Positions 1 through 5,457 of a stretch of DNA of 6,795 nucleotides are shown here, piece by piece. The position numbers and the translations under genes are program-made. Source of the DNA: an uncultured Acetatifactor sp. GTDB lineage: Bacteria > Bacillota > Clostridia > Lachnospirales > Lachnospiraceae. Below the pieces are notes generated by a model, which saw only the letters and a list, made by a program, of their open reading frames with translations, was not told the origin of the DNA and ran no database searches. The DNA lies in NCBI GenBank assembly GCA_934426825.1, contig CAKRYI010000043.1, positions 1 to 6,795 on the forward strand, written 5' to 3'. Each line of letters starts with the position of its first letter. Position 1 is the first letter of the stretch.

Positions 1-41
1 AACGAGAGCAAACGCAGGAGCAGAGAACAGAAAAGGATAGC

Positions 42-248
42 ATGTATGAACTGTCCGCAAAAAATGACCGACTGATTATGGGCTCCGTGGTTTTCCGAAT
101 CGCATGGATTTATACTGTATTTGCTTACTTTAGAACCATTGAGTCTTTGTATCTGTTGTATGTATTTTCATGGTTTATTACCGCTGTGGTGGAAATCATT
201 TACTTTGCGCGGGTTTACCGCAATACGAAGCAGACGACCGGTGCGTGA
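42..248 (+). CDS. C-terminal fragment resembling a MATE-family efflux transporter (partial or decayed)
   Basis: The 68 codons from the ATG at 42 contain two strongly hydrophobic helices, about residues 12-30 and 36-58, joined by a short FRT-containing loop. The FRIAWIYTVF segment, the LYLLY..SWF segment and the short basic tail resemble the last two helices of clostridial MATE (drug/sodium antiporter) proteins; this is recognition from memory, not an alignment. The frame stays open to the left edge of the window, but the residues before the ATG are highly charged and do not look like the preceding MATE helix. It may therefore be a remnant with its upstream part deleted or frameshifted, or a very short protein. 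AAAAGGA at 31-37 lies only 4 nt from the ATG, a poor spacing. Two helices alone could not transport. It converges on the gene ending at 400. Confidence 0.5.
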   Translation: MYELSAKNDRLIMGSVVFRIAWIYTVFAYFRTIESLYLLYVFSWFITAVVEIIYFARVYRNTKQTTGA

Positions 249-399
249 TAATTTTTGTCCGTCAGGCGGATTACCCGCACCGGTTGCGGACAACTGCTCA
301 CCACCGGGTATTTTACCTGCTGGATAACTCACTTGTTGCATGCAGTTTGCGACAGTTGCGGGCAGTTCACTTCTGGTTAAGTAGACAGTTGCCCTTCGC
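249..399. other. Convergent intergenic region with phased CAGTT repeats and an imperfect hairpin
   Basis: No convincing gene is seen; the open frames crossing this stretch have no family character. CAGTT occurs at 343-347, 353-357 and 363-367, exactly 10 bp apart, and again at 386-390. GGGCA (360-364) pairs with TGCCC (390-394) around an inner ACTT/AAGT stem, giving an imperfect hairpin just past the stop of the minus-strand gene at 400. There is no T-run on either side, so it is at best a weak candidate for the shared termination signal of the two converging genes. Confidence 0.3.
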
Positions 400-801
400 T
401 TAACTTGTGCGGGAGCCGTCATTTCCGACAATAATTGCTTGCCGGGGATTTGCCGTATCGTATTGCACGCTCACTTGGTCTCCCTTTTTAATATCACCAA
501 GAACAGGTTTTGTTCTCTCCCCTATGGGAATTTTGCCCACCTTAATTGCCTCACCCTTTACTTTCATAGTTTCTTTTATCCGATAATTTTTGCCTTCCAC
601 CTGATAATCCACAGATAAGACTGTTGTAAAGTCCTCACTTTTTACTCGGATTTCCGAAATAGTCCCTTCCGTAAAACCGGTGTAGGATTTCTTTTTCCGC
701 TCTCTGGAGGAACGCGCCGCCCATAAAACAAGAAACACTATCAATGTCGGTATTCCCACAATTCCAATAAAAAATAAAAGTATGATGACTCCTGTTGGCA
801 T
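400..801 (-). CDS. DUF3592-like single-pass membrane protein
   Basis: This is a 133-residue protein with one N-terminal transmembrane helix (about residues 5-29), a basic stop-transfer stretch (RSSRERKKK, 30-38) and a beta-rich soluble domain to the end. The pattern of alternating beta strands, a DYQVEGKNYR strand (65-74) and a closing GDQVSVQYDTANPRQAIIV strand (107-125) matches the DUF3592 type of small domain, whose biochemical function is not known to me. The positive residues after the helix suggest that the soluble part is cytoplasmic. GGAGGAG (807-813 on the minus strand) stands 5 nt before the ATG and supports this start. It begins 35 nt after the Nudix-HD stop, so it is probably the last gene of that operon. 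A role in stress response is inferred from position only. Confidence 0.75.
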   Translation of the reverse strand: MPTGVIILLFFIGIVGIPTLIVFLVLWAARSSRERKKKSYTGFTEGTISEIRVKSEDFTTVLSVDYQVEGKNYRIKETMKVKGEAIKVGKIPIGERTKPVLGDIKKGDQVSVQYDTANPRQAIIVGNDGSRTS

Positions 802-836
802 GTCTGCTCCTCCATATCTCTTATCTGCTATGTCCT

Positions 837-1808
837 TTATCTTTCACAGCCCTTGGCTTTCCTGTCAAAATACGCCTGCAACTCGCGGTTCCTGTCCAGC
901 TTTTCCTGCGGATAATGACCGTATCTGCTTTTTACGTCCTCCATGCGCTCCTCCAGAGAAACGATGCCCTCCGGTTTCGCTATGGAATCACATAGCTGAA
1001 TCAGATAATCGTAATCATCAAACACCGCATTTTCCAGAAGCGTCTCAAGCTCCGCCCGCTGTTCTTCAGAAATATCGCACTTTCCTATGTAATCGTCCAT
1101 TTTCTTGAGATTGAAGGAATGGGACAGCGCAATCTGCGCCGCCACCGGATACCCCAGCTCCATCAGATAATGATAGCCATTGTAGATATGCGCCATCTGA
1201 CTGATTCCAAACCTGCGCCCAATATCGTGAAGCAGCCCGCATACATACGCCTTGTCAGCGTCCATTCCGCTGCACTTTGCCGCAATCTGCTCTGCTGCCA
1301 TTGCCACGTATCTGCTGTGGGAAACCCAGTTTCCGGGATTTTTTTCCGCCCCCTCTTCCAAAAGCATTTCCGCAATCTTTCGGGAGGGGAATCCCGTTTT
1401 GTGTTCTTCCCGGCACCGGAGCAGGTCGTTCGCAATCCGGGGATAGGTCAGATTTTCCGGCAGCGTGTCAAACAGCTTTACCTCCGCCATCTCACTGGGC
1501 GGTATGGCGCCGCACTCATGGATAACCGCTTTGAAAAACATACCGTTGTCCCCGCTTTTTCCATCCTCGGTGCCCGCCCAATAATCACACAGGGGCGTGA
1601 TATAAAAATCCACAGCCCCCGATTCCTCGTATAATTCCCGTTTTGCCGCCGCCATAGGCGTCTCTCCCGGCTCGACATGACCGCCCTGCATTTCCCATGT
1701 AGAGCGCTCTCTGTGCCTGCTCAACAGAATTTTTCCTTTCATTTCCGATAAAATAACAACATACTTGTACTCTTTTAAGTACCCTGCCTCATACGTTTTG
1801 CTAATCAT
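837..1808 (-). CDS. Nudix-HD fusion hydrolase (two phosphohydrolase domains)
   Basis: From the ATG at 1808 the protein has 323 residues in two parts. Residues about 10-135 form a Nudix domain with a complete Nudix box at 43-65: GGHVEPGE, then RELYEESGA, with the metal-binding RE..EE residues R57, E58, E61 and E62. Nudix enzymes cleave nucleoside diphosphates linked to a group X, such as 8-oxo-dGTP; the substrate cannot be read here. Residues about 155-300 form an HD domain, with H164, the H194-D195 pair in GLLHDIGRR and D274 as the likely metal ligands, typical of metal-dependent phosphohydrolases acting on nucleotides. The open frame extends five codons upstream to a TTG, but AAAGGAA (1814-1820) is placed properly only for the ATG at 1808. 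That SD overlaps the stop codon of the upstream gene, so the two are probably translationally coupled. Both domains appear catalytically intact. Confidence 0.87.
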   Translation of the reverse strand: MISKTYEAGYLKEYKYVVILSEMKGKILLSRHRERSTWEMQGGHVEPGETPMAAAKRELYEESGAVDFYITPLCDYWAGTEDGKSGDNGMFFKAVIHECGAIPPSEMAEVKLFDTLPENLTYPRIANDLLRCREEHKTGFPSRKIAEMLLEEGAEKNPGNWVSHSRYVAMAAEQIAAKCSGMDADKAYVCGLLHDIGRRFGISQMAHIYNGYHYLMELGYPVAAQIALSHSFNLKKMDDYIGKCDISEEQRAELETLLENAVFDDYDYLIQLCDSIAKPEGIVSLEERMEDVKSRYGHYPQEKLDRNRELQAYFDRKAKGCER

Positions 1809-1813
1809 GTAAA

Positions 1814-1820
1814 TTCCTTT
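1814..1820 (-). promoter_or_regulatory. Ribosome binding site fixing the Nudix-HD start at 1808
   Basis: AAAGGAA on the minus strand starts inside the TGA stop of the upstream gene. Its AAGGA core stands 6 nt before the ATG at 1808-1806. The TTG at 1823, which would give five more residues, lies upstream of this site and has no SD of its own that I see. Confidence 0.75.
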
Positions 1821-2404
1821 CAAATGCTCTGCCTAAACAGCCCGTGGCGATTGCAGTAGTAATAGAAAACTCTCATGCCGCTCTTTTTTAACCGCGCCTG
1901 CGCATTGCCCTCCGGATAAAATTTTATGAGCTGAATCCCATTGTCCGATACGCCGGCAAGAAACGAAATGTAATGCTGTTTTGACATTTCGTGCTCTAAC
2001 GTCACGTAATACTCGTCTTCCACCGGTTGGATTGTCAGCGCATGGGATTCGTCCGGCTGCTCCGCCTCTAAGGGTGGGAGCGTAATACCGCAACAGCTAA
2101 TCAGGCTTTCACCCATGGCAGTAATGACATTGCCACAGATGGGGCAGACATAGAATTTTATTTTTTTCATGTTGAAAGAACGGTTCTCATTGGTGATGTT
2201 ATTGCCGGATAAAAGTTCCATCACAGATATACCCAGCGCCTTCGCAATCGGCTCTATCAGCGTAATATCCGGGTAGCCCTTCGCCGTCTCCCATTTGGAC
2301 ACCGTCTTGTCACTCACATTCAGTATATCGGCAAAACGGCTCTGGGTAAACCCTTTTTCCTCCCGCAGTCTCTTAATGATTGCTCCTGTCACATATTGGT
2401 TCAT
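1820..2404 (-). CDS. XRE-type HTH fused to a two-centre desulfoferrodoxin domain
   Basis: With the start at 2404 this is 194 residues. Residues about 6-65 are an XRE/Cro HTH (IKRLREEKGFTQ, then DKTVSKWE in the recognition helix). From residue 79 (MKKIKFYVCPICGN) the protein reads like a complete standalone desulfoferrodoxin. Centre I, the rubredoxin-like iron site, has C87, C90, C104 and C105 (C-X2-C-X13-CC). Centre II, the superoxide reductase Fe(His4Cys) site, has H121, H138, H144 and H187 plus C184 in YCNRHG, and keeps the loop glutamate E119. The catalytic lysine of the usual EKH motif is Ser120 here. Superoxide reductases reduce superoxide to peroxide without releasing oxygen. With DNA-binding and redox-iron domains joined, a superoxide- or oxygen-sensing regulator is likely, possibly with residual activity. 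It lies between a flavin reductase and a Nudix-HD gene. Confidence 0.88.
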   Translation of the reverse strand: MNQYVTGAIIKRLREEKGFTQSRFADILNVSDKTVSKWETAKGYPDITLIEPIAKALGISVMELLSGNNITNENRSFNMKKIKFYVCPICGNVITAMGESLISCCGITLPPLEAEQPDESHALTIQPVEDEYYVTLEHEMSKQHYISFLAGVSDNGIQLIKFYPEGNAQARLKKSGMRVFYYYCNRHGLFRQSI

Positions 2405-2412
2405 AAGCATTT

Positions 2413-2417
2413 CCTCC
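2413..2417 (-). promoter_or_regulatory. Ribosome binding site choosing the inner ATG of the HTH-desulfoferrodoxin gene
   Basis: GGAGG on the minus strand, within AAAGGAGG, stands 8 nt before the ATG at 2404 but only 2 nt before the ATG at 2410. The inner ATG (MNQYVTG...) is therefore the likely start. Confidence 0.75.
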
Positions 2418-2454
2418 TTTGCAGTTCCAGAATACTACGCGCCGGTGGAAATGC

Positions 2455-2471
2455 CTACCTACGCAGGGTAG
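2455..2471. promoter_or_regulatory. Weak candidate operator upstream of the HTH-desulfoferrodoxin gene
   Basis: CTACC (2455-2459) and GGTAG (2467-2471) form a 5-bp inverted repeat with a 7-nt spacer, 51 nt upstream of the regulator's start. An autoregulated XRE protein would be expected to bind near here, but the arms are short and no convincing -35/-10 pair is visible in this 102-nt gap, so it could be chance. Confidence 0.2.
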
Positions 2472-2506
2472 AGTTATTGTGGGGTTTGCGGACTGGGTTG
2501 CGAGTG

Positions 2507-3001
2507 TCACTGTGAAGCAACGTTTTGGCGCTGTTGCTTGACGCGTTTCTGATACTCCGCATAAGTGAGCGGTGTAGTCTCATTCAGCACTTTCGCTTCC
2601 GCGATCTCCCCGACAAACAGGGTGTGTGTTCCCAAATCCAGCCGATTCACTACCTTGCCGCAAAGCGCCGCACATGTCTGCCAGCCCAAGTAGGGAACAC
2701 CGTTACCGTCCGTGGGCACATTCAGTTCCGCAAACTTTTTGACCTCTCTTCCCGACTGGTAGCCGAAATGCCTGATTGTCTCATAGGTACAGTCCTGATT
2801 TAAGATACTCATGGTAAATACGCCGCTCTTTTTTAACAGTTCACAGGTGTAAGTCTGGTTTGAGACGGAAAATGCCACCTGAGCCGGTTCATTGGCAACC
2901 TGTATGCAGGTGTCAATTATGCAGCCGTTTGTAATATTTTCTAATTTCGTGGAAAGCAGGAACACTCCGTATGTCAGATTGGTGAGTGCTTGATTGTCCA
3001 T
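2507..3001 (-). CDS. Flavin reductase-like FMN-binding protein (Hrb-type, without rubredoxin domain)
   Basis: This 164-residue protein belongs to the flavin reductase-like, FMN-binding split-barrel family. It resembles the N-terminal half of clostridial high-molecular-weight rubredoxin (Hrb): TNLTYGVFLLSTK at the N-terminus, NGCIIDTCIQVANEPAQVA (25-43), HFGYQSGREVKKF (78-90), GTHTLFVGEIAEAKVLNETTPLTYAEYQK near the end. Hrb proteins carry a C-terminal rubredoxin after the LTYA(E/Y)Y segment; here the protein stops, so only the flavin module is present. Members pass electrons from NAD(P)H through FMN to rubredoxins or flavodiiron proteins in oxygen and NO detoxification. The next gene encodes a protein with a rubredoxin-like iron site, an obvious candidate partner (inference). 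The SD sits correctly for the ATG at 3001; the ATG at 3016 overlaps the SD itself. Confidence 0.88.
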   Translation of the reverse strand: MDNQALTNLTYGVFLLSTKLENITNGCIIDTCIQVANEPAQVAFSVSNQTYTCELLKKSGVFTMSILNQDCTYETIRHFGYQSGREVKKFAELNVPTDGNGVPYLGWQTCAALCGKVVNRLDLGTHTLFVGEIAEAKVLNETTPLTYAEYQKRVKQQRQNVASQ

Positions 3002-3009
3002 TTTACATA

Positions 3010-3014
3010 CCTCC
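3010..3014 (-). promoter_or_regulatory. Ribosome binding site fixing the flavin reductase start at 3001
   Basis: GGAGG on the minus strand stands 8 nt before the ATG at 3001. The in-frame ATG at 3016-3014 overlaps this motif and so cannot be the start that uses it. Confidence 0.75.
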
Positions 3015-3035
3015 ATAGCTGGGTTTTTACCTGTC

Positions 3036-3045
3036 TTGTATACAA
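3036..3045. promoter_or_regulatory. Perfect 10-bp palindrome TTGTATACAA, candidate operator for the redox operon
   Basis: TTGTATACAA is self-complementary over all 10 bp and lies 34 nt upstream of the flavin reductase start, where an operator would act. The form resembles sites bound by some GntR (FadR-type) and MarR-type regulators, known from other systems; no such regulator is in the window. Its TATACA could also serve as a weak -10, but no matching -35 is seen. Confidence 0.35.
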
Positions 3046-3157
3046 CTATGGTGTGAGGATTCCTGCTTTTTTATACTTTGCTTTGTTTCATAGATTATTG
3101 GGATGAATCCTGTTTGCCCTGTGTTCTGCCAGATTAAGTTCCATGACCTTGGAGCGG

Positions 3158-4624
3158 TTACGCCTCAACTCCCGAAAGCTCCAGCATATCACTGGACAGG
3201 GTATGGACGCGCATGGAGTCATCCACCATCTGCTCCACTCCCTCTTTATAAACCAAAATGGCGTCGGTGATTGCCTCCACGGAATTCTCGTTATTTTCCG
3301 TGAAATGGCATACCTCGTCAATTTTATCGCGAAGCTGCTCAAAAATGGCGTCCACTTCCGAAACATTATTATTCTGACTTTCAATGCTCTGGTACAGGGT
3401 GCCAAACTGTTTCGTAAGCTGCTGGAAACCGTCCTGCAGCTCTTTGAGTGCTGTCAGCGAAGTCTCAATAATGGTATCATTTTCCGCAAGCTGTCTCGTC
3501 GTCTCCTGAATCTGGGTCTGCATCTCCTCCACGACACCGGCAACCTGCGAGGAGCATGCGGTGCTGTCAACCGCCAAGTCACGCACTTTGGACGCAACTA
3601 CCGCAAAACCGGCACCGTTTTGTCCGGCTCTTGCAGCTTCAATGGAAGCATTCAACGACAACATATTTGTGCTGGAAGCAATGCTGTCAAGCTGCTGCGT
3701 CACCGCAAAAATTTTCTGCATCTGCTCCTCCAACAGACAGAACACCTGATTAATCTGTCTGGTTGCATTTTGCACAGACTCAATCTGCTGACTCATCTCC
3801 TCTATATTCTGCTGGTTGGCGGCAAGTGCATCTTCCACATTGTGAACGCCTTCCGTCAGGGTTTCTACCTGTTTTCCCGTGGCAGATACTTTGTCTTTTA
3901 CCTCGTAGCAGGTGTTTGCGGCATCCCTCGCACCTTCCATAATTTCTTCCGAACCCTGTTTTAACTCCGCCGTATTGTCATCCAGACGCTTTCTTGTGGT
4001 GCGCAGCGTCTCGATTCGGTTGGTTGAATTTTCGAAATTGGTCTGCAGCTCATTTCCCAACTGTGTCAGGGAATTGAGCAGTTTCTCCGCCTCGCAGGCA
4101 CGATTTTCGCTGATTGCAATGTAGGAACGTCCTCTTTTAATGGTAAGAAAAATTAAGAAAGCCGCCAGATTGAAAATGGCCACGCACATAACGTACTGGC
4201 TCAGGCTCTCCGCCTTTTCCGGATGAATTATGTACAGTGAAATCAGCAGAACATCACAGACCGCCAACTGAATTGCCGTGTATATCGGTTTGAAATACAA
4301 TGCTGTCATTGCAATAATTGCCAGAAGTAAGGGAAAATCGTCGCTATAATAAGCGCCACTGTTGAGGGAAATGACAAACTCCACGAAAGTAAGACCTATC
4401 GCCGCAACCAGCTGGCGATACTCGTCCGAAACTTTTAAGATACGCATAGTGATAAGTGCAACACCAAAAACTACCGCAGTAATTCCGACCGTAAGAATCC
4501 CTGTGAGATTTCCTCCAATCACATTTTTCAGAAGAAAAACCCCACAAACCGGAAATACAATCCATACCATAATCTTGAAAATCTTTTGCTCCGAAATAGG
4601 TGCCTGAATGTTCTTTGATTCCAT
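3158..4624 (-). CDS. Methyl-accepting chemotaxis protein with six-helix membrane domain and no HAMP
   Basis: This 488-residue protein starts with six hydrophobic helices (about residues 17-33, 41-61, 73-88, 97-110, 114-133 and 143-162) joined by short loops, so there is no large extracellular ligand domain. From about 170 to the end it is a long, Gln- and Asn-rich coiled coil. The signalling hairpin tip, which contacts CheA and CheW, lies near 315-345: TNMLSLNASIEAARAG followed by GFAVVASKVRDLA, very close to classical receptors. No HAMP domain and no C-terminal CheR/CheB-binding pentapeptide are visible. The sensed signal must enter through the membrane bundle or act inside the cell. AAGGAG (4634-4639) lies 9 nt before the ATG. 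A sigma-A-like promoter lies 58 nt upstream. No che or flagellar genes are in the window, so it is an orphan receptor. Confidence 0.92.
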   Translation of the reverse strand: MESKNIQAPISEQKIFKIMVWIVFPVCGVFLLKNVIGGNLTGILTVGITAVVFGVALITMRILKVSDEYRQLVAAIGLTFVEFVISLNSGAYYSDDFPLLLAIIAMTALYFKPIYTAIQLAVCDVLLISLYIIHPEKAESLSQYVMCVAIFNLAAFLIFLTIKRGRSYIAISENRACEAEKLLNSLTQLGNELQTNFENSTNRIETLRTTRKRLDDNTAELKQGSEEIMEGARDAANTCYEVKDKVSATGKQVETLTEGVHNVEDALAANQQNIEEMSQQIESVQNATRQINQVFCLLEEQMQKIFAVTQQLDSIASSTNMLSLNASIEAARAGQNGAGFAVVASKVRDLAVDSTACSSQVAGVVEEMQTQIQETTRQLAENDTIIETSLTALKELQDGFQQLTKQFGTLYQSIESQNNNVSEVDAIFEQLRDKIDEVCHFTENNENSVEAITDAILVYKEGVEQMVDDSMRVHTLSSDMLELSGVEA

Positions 4625-4681
4625 ACCCGTATTCTCCTTCCATCATACACTACTAACTCACTGCTATTACCTCCAAAGTAA

Positions 4682-4709
4682 ACTATATAAGACTATGTTA
4701 GTATGTCAG
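4682..4709 (-). promoter_or_regulatory. Sigma-A-like promoter of the chemotaxis receptor gene
   Basis: On the minus strand CTGACA (4709-4704, five of six to TTGACA) is followed after 16 nt by TATAGT (4687-4682, five of six to TATAAT). It points at the receptor start 58 nt away. A sigma-28 (flagellar) promoter was looked for because of the gene's function: TAAAG is present nearby, but the -10 does not match. Confidence 0.5.
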
Positions 4710-4743
4710 GCATAACTTTACAAGTTTTTTATGATAAAAATGT

Positions 4744-4779
4744 AAAAAAAATAGGACTTAGGTCTCAGGCCAAGTCCTA
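4744..4779 (-). terminator. Rho-independent terminator of the alkyltransferase gene
   Basis: TAGGACTT (4752-4759) and AAGTCCTA (4772-4779) form a perfect 8-bp stem with a 12-nt loop that can add a GG/CC pair. On the minus strand the stem is followed by eight T (4751-4744). It lies 42 nt after the alkyltransferase stop and upstream of the receptor promoter, so it separates the two transcription units. Confidence 0.88.
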
Positions 4780-4821
4780 CGGAAGTTCGGAAAATATATT
4801 TTCACTAAAGTCCGGTTGCCG

Positions 4822-5187
4822 TTATTCCATCATTTCCAGTGTCACTTTATTCCACCGGTACTTTTCTAGGTTCACGCGGTTTCCTTCCACCAAAACACCT
4901 TCTTTTGCCAGCAAAGCAATCTGGCGGCTCTCCCCGCCGACCATAAATGCCGGGGAAACCTCCCCCAAACGGTTGACAACCCGGTGACAGGGAATGTTTT
5001 CCGAATCCGGTGCGTCATGCAGGGCATAGCCTACCACACGCGACCATCTTCTGTTTCCCGCCAGTGCAGCCACCTGACCGTAGGTGGCAACTTTCCCGCG
5101 CGGTATCTGCTTTACGATGTCATAGATTAGGTCGAAGGTGGACTTTTTCGTGTGATATGCTGATGACTCCTGTAAATTGTCTTTCAA
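4822..5187 (-). CDS. MGMT-family DNA alkyltransferase domain protein (short Ogt/Ada-C type)
   Basis: This 121-residue protein matches the DNA-binding and active-site domain of O6-alkylguanine-DNA alkyltransferases. The suicide nucleophile is C67 in the IPCHRVV motif. Y36 in the ATYGQVA segment and R50 in SRVVGYAL occupy the positions of the base-flipping tyrosine and arginine finger, and residues 37-46 form the recognition helix. Such proteins transfer an alkyl group from O6-alkylguanine to their own cysteine. The N-terminal RNase H-like domain of Ogt is absent, as in many short clostridial members. Because the cysteine is present, this is not an alkyltransferase-like (ATL) protein, which has Trp there. 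The start is TTG at 5187: there is no other usable start before Met82, and AAGGAGG stands 8 nt upstream. It is a single-gene transcript. Confidence 0.9.
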   Translation of the reverse strand: MKDNLQESSAYHTKKSTFDLIYDIVKQIPRGKVATYGQVAALAGNRRWSRVVGYALHDAPDSENIPCHRVVNRLGEVSPAFMVGGESRQIALLAKEGVLVEGNRVNLEKYRWNKVTLEMME

Positions 5188-5195
5188 AAATAATG

Positions 5196-5202
5196 CCTCC
5201 TT
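5196..5202 (-). promoter_or_regulatory. Strong ribosome binding site supporting the TTG start of the alkyltransferase
   Basis: AAGGAGG on the minus strand, 8 nt from the TTG at 5187-5185, is near-perfect in sequence and spacing. This justifies the rare start codon. Confidence 0.8.
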
Positions 5203-5237
5203 GGGGATAGTTTAGGAAAGAATAGAATCTGTGTATT

Positions 5238-5266
5238 ATTATAGCCCACATTGTTGCATTTCACAA
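5238..5266 (-). promoter_or_regulatory. Promoter of the alkyltransferase gene, overlapped by an inverted repeat
   Basis: On the minus strand TTGTGA (5266-5261) is followed after 17 nt by a perfect TATAAT (5243-5238), 51 nt before the TTG start. TTGTTG (5251-5256) and CAACAA (5264-5269) form a 6-bp inverted repeat with a 7-nt spacer across the -35 box and spacer, a plausible repressor site. Confidence 0.7.
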
Positions 5267-5358
5267 CAAAATTGGGGGAATATGTTTGTAGGTAAAGTCT
5301 TTTCTACGCACTTGTAATGCCTAAGAATGGCAAGTATCGCAAAATATTTGCAATCCTG

Positions 5359-5387
5359 TTGAACTCACATTACATTGGTGATATTAT
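5359..5387 (+). promoter_or_regulatory. Extended -10 promoter of the Abi_2 gene
   Basis: TTGAAC (5359-5364) is followed after 17 nt by TATTAT (5382-5387), preceded by TGA so that the -10 is of the extended TGN type. Transcription would start near 5394. That lies downstream of the first ATG of the open frame (5317) and so argues for the start at 5458. Confidence 0.55.
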
Positions 5388-5457
5388 TTTACAAGGCGAT
5401 TGTTTTTCTCTTTCAGACAATATTAGACGGCAAAATTACAAAGGAGATACACTACAT

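Noticed and set aside
168..431. An 87-codon minus-strand open frame after the DUF3592-like gene
   Set aside because: It overlaps the end of that gene and the MATE-like tail, shows no domain pattern, and its composition looks like translated intergenic DNA.
1119..1634. A 171-codon plus-strand open frame
   Set aside because: It is antisense to the Nudix-HD gene, has no recognisable motifs and no good ribosome binding site, while both domain signatures on the other strand are intact.
3057..3110. AGGATTC and GAATCCT arms as a terminator after the chemotaxis receptor
   Set aside because: The 7-bp arms are separated by about 40 nt and are not followed by a T-run in the minus direction, so no credible terminator structure results.
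3143..3964. A 273-codon plus-strand open frame
   Set aside because: It lies wholly opposite the chemotaxis receptor coding sequence, has low-complexity, Leu/His/Asn-rich content with no family character, and the minus-strand protein is unmistakable.
4690..4720. Sigma-28 (flagellar) promoter for the chemotaxis receptor
   Set aside because: A TAAAGTTA box is present on the minus strand, but the sequence at the correct distance does not resemble GCCGATAA. A sigma-A-like pair fits better.
5449..5456. Complementarity between ACACTACA, just before the Abi_2 start codon, and UGUAGGUGU in the small RNA, suggesting antisense control
   Set aside because: It is only about eight pairs with a one-base bulge, and the RNA side is locked in the terminator stem. 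A match this short is expected by chance.
5317..5457. A 47-residue N-terminal extension of the Abi_2 protein
   Set aside because: The predicted promoter (5359-5387) starts transcription after the ATG at 5317, the extension has no family match, and an SD precedes the ATG at 5458.
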